Assembly (NCBI RefSeq): GCF_020991365.1
Contig: NZ_JAJLRA010000001.1
Span: forward strand, 112,132 to 176,131
Source of the DNA: Streptacidiphilus sp. ASG 303
GTDB taxonomy: Bacteria; Actinomycetota; Actinomycetes; Streptomycetales; Streptomycetaceae
DNA: 64,000 nucleotides
Direction of reading: 5' to 3'
Below are positions 9,503 to 17,960 of the stretch, piece by piece. The notes under the pieces are model-generated. The model was not told the origin of the DNA. It was given only the letters and a program-made list of their open reading frames with translations, and searched no databases. The stretch's first letter is position 1. Each line of letters opens with the position of its first letter. Made by a program: the position numbers and the translations under genes.

Positions 9503-10471
9503 ATGGGCGACGGCATGGCAGGGATGCACCACCACGGGGGGGTGCCCGGACCGTACACGCTGTCGACCGCCCTCACCTGGTCGCCGGACTGGGTCTTCCT
9601 GCTCGGCGGCCTCGCCGGGCTGCTGCTGTACTGGGCCGGCGCGGTGCGGCTGTGGCGGCGCGGCGACCGGTGGTCCGCCGGCCGGGCCACCGCCTGGACG
9701 GGCGGCGTGGCCACGGTGCTGCTCACCACCTGCACCGGGCTGAACGACTACGGCATGGTGCTCTTCAGCGCCCACATGCTCCAGCACATGGTGCTCAGCA
9801 TGCTCGCCCCCATCCTGCTGCTGCTCGGTGCGCCGATCACCCTGACGCTGCGCGCCCTGCACCCGGCGGGCAAGGGGCGCACCGGGCCGCGCGAGCTGGC
9901 CGTGAAGCTGCTGCACAGCCGGTACGTGCGGGTGGTCTCGCACCCGGCGTTCACCATCCCGCTCTTCATCGCCAGCCTGTACGGGCTGTACTTCACGCCG
10001 CTCTTCGACACCCTGATGGGCAGCCGGGTCGGGCACGTGGCGATGATGGTGCACTTCCTGGCGGTCGGGCTGGTCTTCTTCTGGCCGATCATGGGTGTGG
10101 ACCCGGGGCCGCACCGGCCCGGCTTCGTGATGCGCATCCTGGAGCTCTTCATGGGGATGCCGTTCCACGCCTTCTTCGGCGTGGCCGTGATGATGGCGGG
10201 CCACCTGCTGGTCGACACCTTCGCGCACCCGCCGGCGGTGCTCGGCGCGGCCCCCCTGGCCGACCAGCAGATCGCGGGCGGCATCACCTGGGCCTTCGGC
10301 GAGATCCCGACCGCGATCGTGCTGATCGCGCTGGTCTTCCAGTGGTCCCGCTCGGAGGACCGGCAGGCGCGGCGGCGCGACCGGGCGGCCGACCGCGACG
10401 GCGACGCCGAGCTGACCGCGTACAACGCCTACCTGGCGTCGCTGGACACGCGGTCGCGGCAGGCCGGCTGA
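9503..10471 (+). CDS. CtaG-type cytochrome c oxidase assembly membrane protein
   Basis: About 322 residues with roughly seven hydrophobic segments. It has a His-rich N-terminus (MHHHGG), the motif FSAHMLQHMVLSMLAPILLL in the second or third helix, and conserved His/Glu positions in VGHVAMMVHFLAVGLVF and ELFMGMPFHAFFGV. This is the Caa3_CtaG family, implicated in copper delivery to or assembly of cytochrome oxidase in the cytoplasmic membrane. The basic C-terminal tail (EDRQARRRDR) is expected to be cytoplasmic. The gene stands alone, closed by a strong hairpin. Confidence 0.88.
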   Translation: MGDGMAGMHHHGGVPGPYTLSTALTWSPDWVFLLGGLAGLLLYWAGAVRLWRRGDRWSAGRATAWTGGVATVLLTTCTGLNDYGMVLFSAHMLQHMVLSMLAPILLLLGAPITLTLRALHPAGKGRTGPRELAVKLLHSRYVRVVSHPAFTIPLFIASLYGLYFTPLFDTLMGSRVGHVAMMVHFLAVGLVFFWPIMGVDPGPHRPGFVMRILELFMGMPFHAFFGVAVMMAGHLLVDTFAHPPAVLGAAPLADQQIAGGITWAFGEIPTAIVLIALVFQWSRSEDRQARRRDRAADRDGDAELTAYNAYLASLDTRSRQAG

Positions 10472-10497
10472 GGGTCCGGCGGCCGGGAGGGTCCACG

Positions 10498-10558
10498 GGG
10501 GCCGGTCCGGGGCGGCGCGCCCACGTTCGGGTGAGGCGGCGCGCCCCGGACCGGCCCC
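10498..10558. terminator. strong bidirectional-type hairpin
   Basis: Perfect 17-bp stem (GGGGCCGGTCCGGGGCG and its complement) around a 27-nt loop that can pair further. It starts about 27 bp after the CtaG-type stop and is the likely terminator for that gene. Confidence 0.7.
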
Positions 10559-10613
10559 CTGCGGTAGGAGTGGCTGCGACGCCCGCAGACCCGCACCGCG
10601 CCCGGAGGTCCCG

Positions 10614-11024
10614 ATGCCCTGGAGCCACACCCTCGCCGCCGCCGGACTGGCGGCCGCCGCCGCCCTCGGACTCGCCGCCCCGCCGGCGGCGGCGGACCCG
10701 GGCGGCTCCCCCGGCGGCCGCCTGGTGCTCACCCTGCACAGCGGGGAGGACGTCTCCGGCCGGGTGCTGGACTCGGTGGTGCTGGAGTGCGGCCCGGACG
10801 GCGGCCCGCACCCGGACCCGGCCGCCGCCTGTGACGCGCTGCGGGCCGCCGGGGGCGACCCGGCGGCGCTGCGGGCGCAGCGGGGCGTGATGTGCCCGAT
10901 GGTCTACGCGCCGGTCACGGGCGAGGCCACCGGGACGTGGGACGGCCGGGCGGTGGGGTTCGCCCGCCGGTACGCCAACCGGTGTGCGGCGGGGGCGGAG
11001 TCGGGGGGCGTCTTCCGGTTCTGA
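10614..11024 (+). CDS. SSI-family protease inhibitor (subtilisin inhibitor)
   Basis: 136 residues: a Sec signal peptide (about 1-27, cleavage near AAA-DP) and a mature domain of about 109 residues, the usual size. Four cysteines at 59, 73, 94 and 124 match the two disulfides of Streptomyces subtilisin inhibitor. The reactive loop reads MCPMVYAPV, placing Met96 at P1, as in the founding SSI, rather than Lys as in the trypsin-type relatives. The secreted protein forms tight complexes with serine proteases outside the cell. Short GACGGTTCCGGTT repeats follow the stop codon. Confidence 0.93.
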   Translation: MPWSHTLAAAGLAAAAALGLAAPPAAADPGGSPGGRLVLTLHSGEDVSGRVLDSVVLECGPDGGPHPDPAAACDALRAAGGDPAALRAQRGVMCPMVYAPVTGEATGTWDGRAVGFARRYANRCAAGAESGGVFRF

Positions 11025-11188
11025 CGGTTCCGGTTCCGACGGTTCCGGTTTTGAGGGCCCCGGGGGCAGCGCCCGCCCGGGGGTCCTGCCGGGACGGGCA
11101 CGGCCCCGACGGCGGGGTGGCTGCCGGGGCCGGGGGGCCGGTACGGGTCCCGGGCGGGGCGTAACGGCGCGGGCGGGGACGGGGGCGG

Positions 11189-11980
11189 TCAGGGCGATCC
11201 GGCCGGGGCCGGGGCGGGGAGCAGGCGGCGCAGGGCGAGGGCGTCGGGGGCGGCGGCGGTGAGGAGGACTGCGGGACAGCCGGGCAGCGGCAGGAGGGCC
11301 GCGTCGGCGCCGTCGGGCGGGGCGGGGAGCACCGGCGGACCGTCCCCGGGGGCGGCGTGCAGCAGGTGCCCGCAGGCCCGGTGGCCGGCGAGGACGGCGG
11401 GACCGTCCCAGCCGGGGGCGCCGGGGCCCAGGTCGGTCCGCTGGTCCAGGACGGTGCGGCCGCCGTGGCGGACGGTGAGCCGGGAGGTGATGCGGCCCGG
11501 CTCCTCCCCGTACCGGCCGAGGACGTGCTCCTCGCGCAGCAGCAGGCGGGCCCCGGGGGCGAGGTCGATGCGGGTGTCGGCGAGCAGGCGGCTGCCCGCG
11601 GCGGCGACGACCGGTTCGGGCAGCCACTCCAGGACGGCCCCGGCCTCCACCCGCAGCACCACCGCGCAGTGGGCCGCCTCGCCGCCGCGGCCGGGCAGCG
11701 CGACCGTGGCCGCGGCCGAGGTGACGCGCAGGGCTGCGCCCGCCCGCACCTCGGCCTCGATCCGCAGCCGGTCCCCGCCGAGCGGTCCGGCCATGGCGCC
11801 GACGAGGGTGGCCTGGGCGGTGCGCGGACCGCCGGGGCCGCGGGTGCGGCGCACGGCGAGCGGGCCGCTCCCGGCGAGGACCGGGAGGGCGGTGCCGCCC
11901 CGGCCGTCGGGGGCGGCGGTGATGCGGACGGCGGCCCGCACCGCCGAGGGCGGCGGTGCGGGGGCGGCGGTCCGGGTCAC
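11189..11980 (-). CDS. ureD: urease accessory protein UreD
   Basis: About 263 residues, divergent in sequence but recognisable as UreD by [33 protein letters not shown] and the central [15 protein letters not shown]. UreD (UreH) is the scaffold on which UreF and UreG assemble with apo-urease for nickel insertion. It is the last gene of the operon; its ATG overlaps the ureG stop (ATGA). It is convergent with the SSI gene. Confidence 0.92.
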   Translation of the reverse strand: MTRTAAPAPPPSAVRAAVRITAAPDGRGGTALPVLAGSGPLAVRRTRGPGGPRTAQATLVGAMAGPLGGDRLRIEAEVRAGAALRVTSAAATVALPGRGGEAAHCAVVLRVEAGAVLEWLPEPVVAAAGSRLLADTRIDLAPGARLLLREEHVLGRYGEEPGRITSRLTVRHGGRTVLDQRTDLGPGAPGWDGPAVLAGHRACGHLLHAAPGDGPPVLPAPPDGADAALLPLPGCPAVLLTAAAPDALALRRLLPAPAPAGSP

Positions 11981-12816
11981 GCGGGGGCGCCGGCGGGTCC
12001 GGGGGCCCCGGGGGCTCCGGGGCCGCCGTCGGCGGCCCGCCAGGCGGCGAGCCGCTCCAGGACCCAGGAGGCGACGGGGGCGACCCCGTCCGGGGCGGCC
12101 AGCGAGCAGAAGACGGTGGGCAGGTCGCCGCGCTGGGCGCGGGCGTCGCGGGCCATCACGCCGAGGTCCGCGCCGACCAGCGGGGCGAGGTCGGTCTTGT
12201 TGACGACCAGCAGGTCGGAGCGGGAGACGCCGGGGCCGCCCTTGCGCGGGACCTTGTCCCCGCCGGAGACGTCGATGACGAAGACCTGGGCGTCGACCAG
12301 GCCCTGGCTGAAGGTGGCGGTGAGGTTGTCGCCGCCGGACTCCACCAGGACGAGGTCGAGCGGGCCGAGGGCGTCCTCCAGCTCCTCGACGGCCTCGATG
12401 TTGGCGGAGATGTCGTCGCGGATGGCGGTGTGGGGGCAGCAGCCGGTCTCGACGGCGGCGATCCGCTCGGGCGGGAGCACCGCGTTGCGCAGCAGGAACT
12501 CGGCGTCCTCGGTGGTGTAGATGTCGTTGGTGACGACGGCGATGGACAGCCGGTCCCGCAGGGCCCGGCAGAGGGCGGCGACCGTGGCGGTCTTGCCGGA
12601 GCCGACCGGGCCGCCCAGGCCGATCCGCAGGGCGCGGCGGCGGTCGCCGCCGGGCCGTGCGGCGGGGACGGGGGCCGGGGCGGCTGCGGGGTCCGGGACG
12701 GTGGCGGGGTCCGGGACGGTGGCGGGGGGTGCGGCGGCCGCGGGGGGTGCGGCGGGGGCCCAGGTGTGGCGGGTGGGGACGGCGGCGCCGGGGTCGTCGG
12801 CGTGGTCACGATGCAA
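11977..12816 (-). CDS. ureG: urease accessory GTPase UreG
   Basis: About 279 residues. The P-loop GPVGSGKT lies at about 69-76, [13 protein letters not shown] follows, and the nickel site is [13 protein letters not shown] with the CPH motif. [13 protein letters not shown] and [12 protein letters not shown] complete the GTPase signature. It supplies nickel for urease activation in a GTP-dependent step. It is longer than the usual 205-230 residues because of an Ala/Pro-rich N-terminal extension of about 60 residues. That extension includes an exact in-frame duplication (12688-12723) and begins with a His-containing MHRDHADD. UreF overlaps its start by 11 bp. Confidence 0.95.
   Translation of the reverse strand: MHRDHADDPGAAVPTRHTWAPAAPPAAAAPPATVPDPATVPDPAAAPAPVPAARPGGDRRRALRIGLGGPVGSGKTATVAALCRALRDRLSIAVVTNDIYTTEDAEFLLRNAVLPPERIAAVETGCCPHTAIRDDISANIEAVEELEDALGPLDLVLVESGGDNLTATFSQGLVDAQVFVIDVSGGDKVPRKGGPGVSRSDLLVVNKTDLAPLVGADLGVMARDARAQRGDLPTVFCSLAAPDGVAPVASWVLERLAAWRAADGGPGAPGAPGPAGAPA
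12688..12723. repeat. 18-bp tandem duplication inside ureG
   Basis: Two exact 18-bp copies encoding the repeated peptide PATVPD in the UreG N-terminal extension. It keeps the reading frame. Confidence 0.85.
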
Positions 12817-13525
12817 AGAGACGCACCTTCCAGGAGGCGTGCTGCTCGGCGTAGTGGTCGAGCAGGGGGGCGGAGGCGGCGGGCAGGGCCTCGGGGCCCA
12901 GGGCGCGGGCGTCGCCGGCGGCCTCGACCGCGTCGGCGGCGATCCGGTCGGCGGCGGGGGCGAGGCGGGCGAGGACGGCGGCGACGGCGTACGGGTCCAG
13001 GCCGAGGAGGCGCACGCAGGCGGTGGCGGGGCCGTTGACGCTCTCGTACGCGGCGGCCGCGGCCGCGTCGCCGGGGCCGAGTCCGGCGGCGGTGGCGGTG
13101 AGGCCGAGGGCGACGGGCTGGTGGGGGCCGCCGGGCAGGGCGGCGGCGAGGTCGTCGAGGGCGGGGGCGGGCCAGGCGGTGCGGGCCGCGCGGAGCAGCT
13201 GGCGGCCGAGGCGGCGGGAGGTGGAGCGCTGGGCCGGCGAGGGGGTGCGGGCGTCGGCGGCCGCGTCCAGCTCCAGCGGGTCGAGGCCGTCGGCGGCCGC
13301 GGCGGCGAGGGCCGCCGCGGTGAGTCCGGCGGTGTGCAGGCGGCCGGTGAGGAAGGCCTCCAGGGTGGCGGTGTCGTGGATCCGGCCGGCGTGGACGGCG
13401 GCCTCGGCGCCGCCGGAGTGGGCGTGGCCGCCGGCCGGGAAGCGGCCGTCGGCGAGGAGCAGCAGGGCGGTGCGGGCGGCCGGTCCGCCGTCGCCGTTTC
13501 CGCTGCGGGTGGTCGAGGGGTGCAC
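12806..13525 (-). CDS. ureF: urease accessory protein UreF
   Basis: About 239 residues of mostly helical, Ala-rich sequence. It opens with [21 protein letters not shown], the UreF signature, and contains [11 protein letters not shown] and [26 protein letters not shown] near the C-terminus. UreF recruits UreG to UreD-urease and gates GTP hydrolysis. The GTG at 13525 is chosen because GGGAGA lies just upstream and homology starts about 15 residues later. It sits about 155 bp after the large urease gene in the same operon. Confidence 0.9.
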   Translation of the reverse strand: MHPSTTRSGNGDGGPAARTALLLLADGRFPAGGHAHSGGAEAAVHAGRIHDTATLEAFLTGRLHTAGLTAAALAAAAADGLDPLELDAAADARTPSPAQRSTSRRLGRQLLRAARTAWPAPALDDLAAALPGGPHQPVALGLTATAAGLGPGDAAAAAAYESVNGPATACVRLLGLDPYAVAAVLARLAPAADRIAADAVEAAGDARALGPEALPAASAPLLDHYAEQHASWKVRLFAS

Positions 13526-13680
13526 GGTTCTCCCGGGGGGTTCGGGCCCGGTCGGGCCTGAGGGGTCGGGCCGGGAAGGCGGGGGTCCGGAGGCGGGGTC
13601 GGCGTCCAGGGGCGGGGCCGGGGGGCCGGTCCCGGCCGGGCCCCGGCGGAGGTGCGGGGTCCGGTCGGGCCCGGGCGGGA

Positions 13681-15867
13681 TCAGAAGAGGAAGTACCGCT
13701 GGGCCATCGGGAGCTCGGCGGCCGGGGCGGGCTCCACGACCCCGCCGTCGACGGTGACGGTGAAGGTGTCGGGGTCGACCCGGACGTCGGGGCGGGCGGT
13801 GTTGTTCACCATGTGGTTCTTGGTGACGCCGCGGGTGCTGCGGATGGCCGTGAAGGGCTTGCCCAGGCCGAGCCGCTCCGGCAGGCCGTCCTCCAGGGCG
13901 GCGGGGGCCGTGAAGTTGACCGAGTTGGCGGCGGGGGCGCGGCCGGCTGCGCCGAACATGGGGCGCGGCAGCACCGGCTGCGGGGTGGGGATGGAGGCGT
14001 TGGCGTCGCCCATCTGCGCCCAGGCGATCTGCCCGCCCTTGATCACCAGGTCGGGCCTGACGCCGAAGAACGCCGGGGACCACAGCACGAGGTCGGCGAG
14101 CTTGCCGGGCTCGACGGAGCCGATCTCGTGGTCGATTCCCTGGGCGACGGCGGGGTTGATCGTGTACTTGGCGACGTAGCGGCGGGCCCGGTGGTTGTCG
14201 GCGCGCCCGTCGCCGGGCAGGGCGCCGTTGCGGCGCTTCATCACGTGGGCGGTCTGCCAGGTGCGCAGCACCACCTCGCCGATGCGGCCCATGGCCTGCG
14301 AGTCGGAGCTGACGATGGAGATGGCGCCCAGGTCGTGCAGGTGGTCCTCGGCGGCGATGGTGGAGGGCCGGATGCGGGACTCGGCGAAGGCCAGGTCCTC
14401 GGGCACGGACGGGCTGAGGTGGTGGCAGACCATCAGCATGTCGAGGTGCTCCTCGACGGTGTTGACGGTGTGCGGGCGGGTCGGGTTGGTGGAGCTGGGC
14501 AGGATGTTGGCCTGCGAGACCACGCTGATGATGTCGGGGGCGTGGCCGCCTCCGGCGCCCTCGGTGTGGTAGGCGTGGACGCCGCGCCCGGCGATGGCGG
14601 CCAGGGTGTCGTGGACGAACCCGGCCTCGTTGAGGGTGTCGGTGTGCAGGGCCAGCTGGGCGCCGGTGGCCTCGCAGACGCGCAGGCAGGCGTCGATGGC
14701 GGCCGGGGTGGCGCCCCAGTCCTCGTGGATCTTGAAGCCCAGGGCCCCGGCGCGGAGCTGGGCGTGGAGGGCGTCCGGGTTGACGGTGCTGCCCTTGCCG
14801 AGCAGGCCGACGTTGACCGGCAGGCCGTCCATGGCCTCGAACATCCGGGCGAGGTGCCAGCCGCCGGGGGTGACCGTGGTCGCCTTGGTGCCCTCGGCCG
14901 GTCCGGTGCCGCCGCCGACCAGGGTGGTCACGCCGGAGGCCAGCGCCTCGTCGGCGAGCTGCGGGCAGACGAAGTGGACGTGGGCGTCGACGGCGCCCGC
15001 GGTGAGGATCCGGCCGTTCCCGGCGATCACCTCGGTCTCGGGGCCGATCACCAGGCCGGGGTGGACGCCGTCCATGGTCTCCGGGTTGCCGGCCTTGCCG
15101 AGGGCGGTGATCCGGCCGTCGCGGATGCCCACGTCGGCCTTGACCACACCCCAGTGGTCGAGCACGACCGCGCCGGTGACGACCGTGTCGGGGGCGCCCT
15201 CGGCGCGGCTCGCCCGGGACTGGCCCATGGACTCGCGGATGACCTTGCCGCCGCCGAAGACGGCCTCGTCGCCGCCGCCCGCGAGGTCCCGCTCGACCTC
15301 GACGAGCAGGTCGGTGTCGGCGAGGCGGATCCGGTCGCCGGCGGTGGGGCCGTACAGGTCGGCGTAGCGGGCGCGGGTGACGACCAGGGCGGGAGCGGGG
15401 GCGGGGGCCTTGCGGCCCGGGCCCGGGGCGGCGGGCCCGGGCCCGGCCGGGTCCTGCACGGCGGTGTCCTGCGCGGCCGGCCCCCGGCCGCCGGGATCCT
15501 GTGCGGCCGCCTCCCGGCCGCCCGGAACGGCGTCGAGCGGCCCCGCGGTCCCGCCGCGCAGCCCCGCCACCTCGCGGCGGCCGCCGAGCGGGACGAGCCC
15601 GACCTCGGCCGGGATGCCCGGCTCGAAGCGGACCGCGGTGCCCGCCGGGATGTTCAGCCGCAGGCCGTACGCGGCGGCGCGGTCGAACTCCAGCCCGGGG
15701 TTGGCCTCGGCGAAGTGGTAGTGGGAGCCGACCTGGACCGGCCGGTCGGCGGCGTTGACGACGGTGAGCCGGGTGACGGGCCGTCCGTGGTTGAGGCCGA
15801 CCGTGCCGTCGCCGTGCAGGACCTCCCCCGGCACCGGCCCGGGGGTGCCGCCCGCGGGGGCCGTCAC
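13681..15867 (-). CDS. ureBC: urease beta-alpha fusion (UreB-UreC in one frame)
   Basis: One open frame of about 728 residues. Residues 1-112 are a whole UreB (beta): [50 protein letters not shown]. Residues 113-159 are an Ala/Pro/Gly/Gln-rich linker. Residues 160-728 are a whole UreC (alpha): [27 protein letters not shown], carbamylated-Lys region [53 protein letters not shown]. UreC hydrolyses urea at a binickel centre. The GTG start overlaps the ureA stop (GTGA). No stop codon separates the domains; a GTG in the linker (at TAVQD) could in principle start a separate alpha chain. Normal bacteria keep beta and alpha separate, so this is unusual. Confidence 0.9.
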   Translation of the reverse strand: MTAPAGGTPGPVPGEVLHGDGTVGLNHGRPVTRLTVVNAADRPVQVGSHYHFAEANPGLEFDRAAAYGLRLNIPAGTAVRFEPGIPAEVGLVPLGGRREVAGLRGGTAGPLDAVPGGREAAAQDPGGRGPAAQDTAVQDPAGPGPAAPGPGRKAPAPAPALVVTRARYADLYGPTAGDRIRLADTDLLVEVERDLAGGGDEAVFGGGKVIRESMGQSRASRAEGAPDTVVTGAVVLDHWGVVKADVGIRDGRITALGKAGNPETMDGVHPGLVIGPETEVIAGNGRILTAGAVDAHVHFVCPQLADEALASGVTTLVGGGTGPAEGTKATTVTPGGWHLARMFEAMDGLPVNVGLLGKGSTVNPDALHAQLRAGALGFKIHEDWGATPAAIDACLRVCEATGAQLALHTDTLNEAGFVHDTLAAIAGRGVHAYHTEGAGGGHAPDIISVVSQANILPSSTNPTRPHTVNTVEEHLDMLMVCHHLSPSVPEDLAFAESRIRPSTIAAEDHLHDLGAISIVSSDSQAMGRIGEVVLRTWQTAHVMKRRNGALPGDGRADNHRARRYVAKYTINPAVAQGIDHEIGSVEPGKLADLVLWSPAFFGVRPDLVIKGGQIAWAQMGDANASIPTPQPVLPRPMFGAAGRAPAANSVNFTAPAALEDGLPERLGLGKPFTAIRSTRGVTKNHMVNNTARPDVRVDPDTFTVTVDGGVVEPAPAAELPMAQRYFLF

Positions 15868-16166
15868 GCGAGGGGCCCGTGGACGGTGACGAGCTTGGTG
15901 CCGTCCGGGAAGGTCGCCTCGACCTGCACGTCCGGGACCATCTCCGGGACGCCGTCCATGACGTCGTCGCGGCCGAGGACGGTCCGCCCGGACTCCATCA
16001 GCTCGGCGACGGTCCGCCCGTCGCGGGCGCCCTCCAGGATGTGGGAGGTGATCAGCGCGACGGCCTCGGGGTGGTTGAGCCGCAGTCCCCGGGCCCGGCG
16101 GGCGCGGGCGACGTCCGCCGCGACGTGGATGAGCAGGCGCTCCTGCTCGTGGGGGGTCAGTCTCAC
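15864..16166 (-). CDS. ureA: urease subunit gamma
   Basis: 100 residues, the standard gamma subunit: [68 protein letters not shown] and [17 protein letters not shown]. It forms the trimeric urease core with the beta and alpha chains. The GTG start at 16166 follows GAGGTG. It is the first gene of the urease operon and overlaps the ureB-ureC start by 4 bp. No nickel- or nitrogen-responsive site is obvious upstream. Confidence 0.95.
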   Translation of the reverse strand: MRLTPHEQERLLIHVAADVARARRARGLRLNHPEAVALITSHILEGARDGRTVAELMESGRTVLGRDDVMDGVPEMVPDVQVEATFPDGTKLVTVHGPLA

Positions 16167-16304
16167 GGGTGCGCACCTCGGCTCCGGTCGGAGGGTGCGG
16201 ACACGCCGTTGTGCCGCGGTGGCGCTCCCGCGCGCGGCGCCGCGGCCGCCTCGCGGGAGGTCGTGCTCGTGCCCGCCACCGTAGCGGAGAGGGGGCGCCC
16301 CTGG

Positions 16305-16613
16305 TCAGAGGTCCCGCAGGTCGGGGTCGCGTCGTGTCGCGGGGGGCTCAGAAGCGCGGGCGGCGATGCCGAACGGGCGGGCGGGCGCCCGGTCCGGCCC
16401 CGCGCCGGGCCCCGAGACCTCGGAGACCGCGTGGGCGGGCGCGTCCTGCCCGGCGTCCCGGCGGCGCAGCCGCTCCAGGTCCTCGGCGGGGACCAGGGCG
16501 GCGACGGTGCGCCCGTGGCGGGTCAGCGCGATCCGCTCGCCGCCGTACGCGACCCGGTTCACGAGGTCGGCGAGGGCGGCGCGGGCTTGTGTGACCGGAA
16601 TGTCGGCGGGCAT
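16305..16613 (-). CDS. orphan Phd/YefM-family antitoxin
   Basis: About 102 residues. The N-terminal 55 residues match Phd/Yef[46 protein letters not shown]. These proteins bind DNA as dimers and neutralise a Doc or YoeB toxin with their C-terminal tail. The tail here is a disordered, Pro/Ala-rich stretch of about 45 residues. No toxin gene is adjacent. The neighbour is a divergent ClpP-like gene 66 bp away, with a palindrome between them. It may act as a stand-alone repressor of the pair. Confidence 0.85.
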   Translation of the reverse strand: MPADIPVTQARAALADLVNRVAYGGERIALTRHGRTVAALVPAEDLERLRRRDAGQDAPAHAVSEVSGPGAGPDRAPARPFGIAARASEPPATRRDPDLRDL

Positions 16614-16632
16614 GCCGGCATTCTCGCGTTCT

Positions 16633-16645
16633 GTACATTCTGTAC
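16633..16645. promoter_or_regulatory. candidate Phd operator between divergent genes
   Basis: Perfect inverted repeat GTACA-TTC-TGTAC, also readable as two direct copies of TTCTGTAC (16629-16636 and 16638-16645). It lies in the 66-bp gap between the Phd-type and ClpP-like starts, the right place for an autoregulatory Phd site. Confidence 0.55.
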
Positions 16646-16679
16646 GCAACCGGGGGCCGACCGGGAGAGGTGGAACACC

Positions 16680-17267
16680 GTGCAGCAGATGCCGTGGAGC
16701 CCCGCACCGTCCCCGTACGACCGGCTGCTGCGGGAGCAGCGCACCGTCTTCCTGCGCGGGCCGCTGGACGACGCGGCGGCCGGGGAGCTGGTCGCGCAGC
16801 TGGTGGAGCTGGACCAGGCCGCCCCGGAGGCCCCGGTGAGGCTCTGCGTCCACTCCCCCGGCGGCCCCTTCGAGGCGTTCGCGGCGGTGCACGACACGAT
16901 GCGGCACCTCTCCCCCGAGGTGGGGACGGTGTGCGCGGGGCGGGCGGAGGGCACCGCGGCGCTGCTGCTGGCGGCGGGCACGCCCGGCAGGCGGGTCGTG
17001 CTGCCGGGGTCGTCCGTGGTGCTGCGGGAGCCGGCGGCGGAGGGGCTGCGGGGCCGCGCTGCGGACCTGGAGGCGCACGTCCGGCACCTGGAGCGCACCC
17101 GGCGGCGGGTGGTGGAGCTGCTCGCCGGGTACTGCGGCCGCACGCCCGAGCGGGTCGCGGCCGACCTGGGGCGGGGCCGGTACCTGGAGGCGGCGGAGGC
17201 GGTCGGCTACGGGCCGGCCGACCGGGTCGCCGAGCGGGGCGTGCCGCGGCCGGAGCCGGGCGCCTGA
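16680..17267 (+). CDS. ClpP-fold protein lacking the catalytic triad
   Basis: About 195 residues, the size of ClpP, with the ClpP core: RTVFLRGPLDDAAAGELVAQL, VHSPGGPFEAFAAVHDTM, ALLLAAGTPGRRVVLPGSSVVL, and AAEAVGYGPADRV at the end. All three catalytic positions are changed. The Ser of the GxAxS region is Gly91 (GRAEGTAA), the active His is Arg116 (VVLREP), and the Asp is Gly166 (GRGRYL). It is therefore expected to be inactive and may join or cap a mixed Clp ring, as ClpR subunits do in plants and cyanobacteria, or act as a scaffold. A GTG at 16680 or an ATG at 16689 may start it; GGAGAGG lies 14-20 bases upstream. Confidence 0.85.
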   Translation: MQQMPWSPAPSPYDRLLREQRTVFLRGPLDDAAAGELVAQLVELDQAAPEAPVRLCVHSPGGPFEAFAAVHDTMRHLSPEVGTVCAGRAEGTAALLLAAGTPGRRVVLPGSSVVLREPAAEGLRGRAADLEAHVRHLERTRRRVVELLAGYCGRTPERVAADLGRGRYLEAAEAVGYGPADRVAERGVPRPEPGA

Positions 17268-17544
17268 CACCGGATCACTCCGGCGGCGGCCGGGCGGGTC
17301 CCGGCACGGCCGGACCGACAGGGGCAAACCCTGACAACGCGTCGGCCGGGGACGGGTGGCGGCCGGGGTCCCCGATCCGCCCCGGACGGGTGAACGGCCC
17401 ACCCGGACGGGCCCCGGGGCGGCGTGTCGCCCGCGTGCCGCAGCCCGCTCCCCCGGATGCAGGAGCACCGGTCCGCACAGGGTCGCCGACAGGCGTGGAG
17501 AACGGGGGAACCACGCCTTCCGGATACGCGCGTTCCCCCAGGTG

Positions 17545-17577
17545 AAAGCGCTTTTCTGAAGTGCTGTCACCCGGGTG
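17545..17577. promoter_or_regulatory. pair of perfect palindromes upstream of ydaO riboswitch
   Basis: AAAGCGCTTT (17545-17554) resembles LacI/GalR or cre-type half-site pairs. CACCCGGGTG (17568-17577) lies 13 bp further. Both sit in the 500-bp space after the ClpP-like gene and before the riboswitch, which otherwise holds no gene. Confidence 0.4.
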
Positions 17578-17631
17578 GCGCAGGAGGGCGGAATACCCGC
17601 CCGGACGCGGCTTCCGGTTCCGGTTCAACCG

Positions 17632-17647
17632 GGTGACAAGTGTCACA
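17632..17647. promoter_or_regulatory. CRP-like site
   Basis: GGTGA-CAAGTG-TCACA agrees with the TGTGA-N6-TCACA consensus of CRP/FNR proteins at nine of ten positions. The core GTGAC-N4-GTCAC recurs at 27492 and 49925. It lies about 130 bp upstream of the riboswitch. Confidence 0.45.
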
Positions 17648-17769
17648 AAGGCCGGTCCCGAGATGAAGAACAGTCAGGAATCTGCCAATACTGGCGGCCG
17701 AACGCGACAAGTCCCCGTCACCGTGGCGGGGCGATCCGGTCGGACGCCTAATCCCGTCACCGGCCCGGA

Positions 17770-17946
17770 TGTCAGGCGCGAACTCGTTTTCGACGGGAGC
17801 GGGAGACCCGAGCACGACGGGGTGGGAGCTCCTCCTCCGCGGCAGCGCCGCGGCGGGGGTGGTCGCCGCCTCTTGGGGTGAAGCCACCACGGTGGCCGGG
17901 CAGCTTTCGGTGCCCGAATCCGACAGGTCATCTTTCGCAGGCGGTT
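17770..17946 (+). ncRNA. ydaO/yuaA c-di-AMP riboswitch
   Basis: The conserved blocks of the ydaO motif occur in order: GACGGGAGCGGGAGACCCGAG, then a variable GC hairpin, then CTTGGGGTGAAGCCACC, GGTGGCCGGGC, GCCCGAATCCGACAGGTCA and a closing TTTCGCAGGCG. In actinomycetes this RNA precedes cell-wall hydrolase genes (rpf and NlpC/P60 types) and turns expression down when c-di-AMP is high. It ends a few bases before the ribosome binding site of the peptidase gene, so control could be at translation or termination. Edges are approximate. Confidence 0.92.
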
Positions 17947-17960
17947 CCGGAAGGACATGC

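Noticed and set aside
13813..16284. Long plus-strand open frame across the urease genes
   Set aside because: Antisense shadow of ureA/ureB-ureC; low-complexity Gly/Val/Ala translation without motifs.
16305..16613. Complete Phd-Doc or YefM-YoeB toxin-antitoxin locus
   Set aside because: No Doc, YoeB or other small toxin frame with motifs is next to the antitoxin on either side; the neighbours are a ClpP-like gene and ureA.
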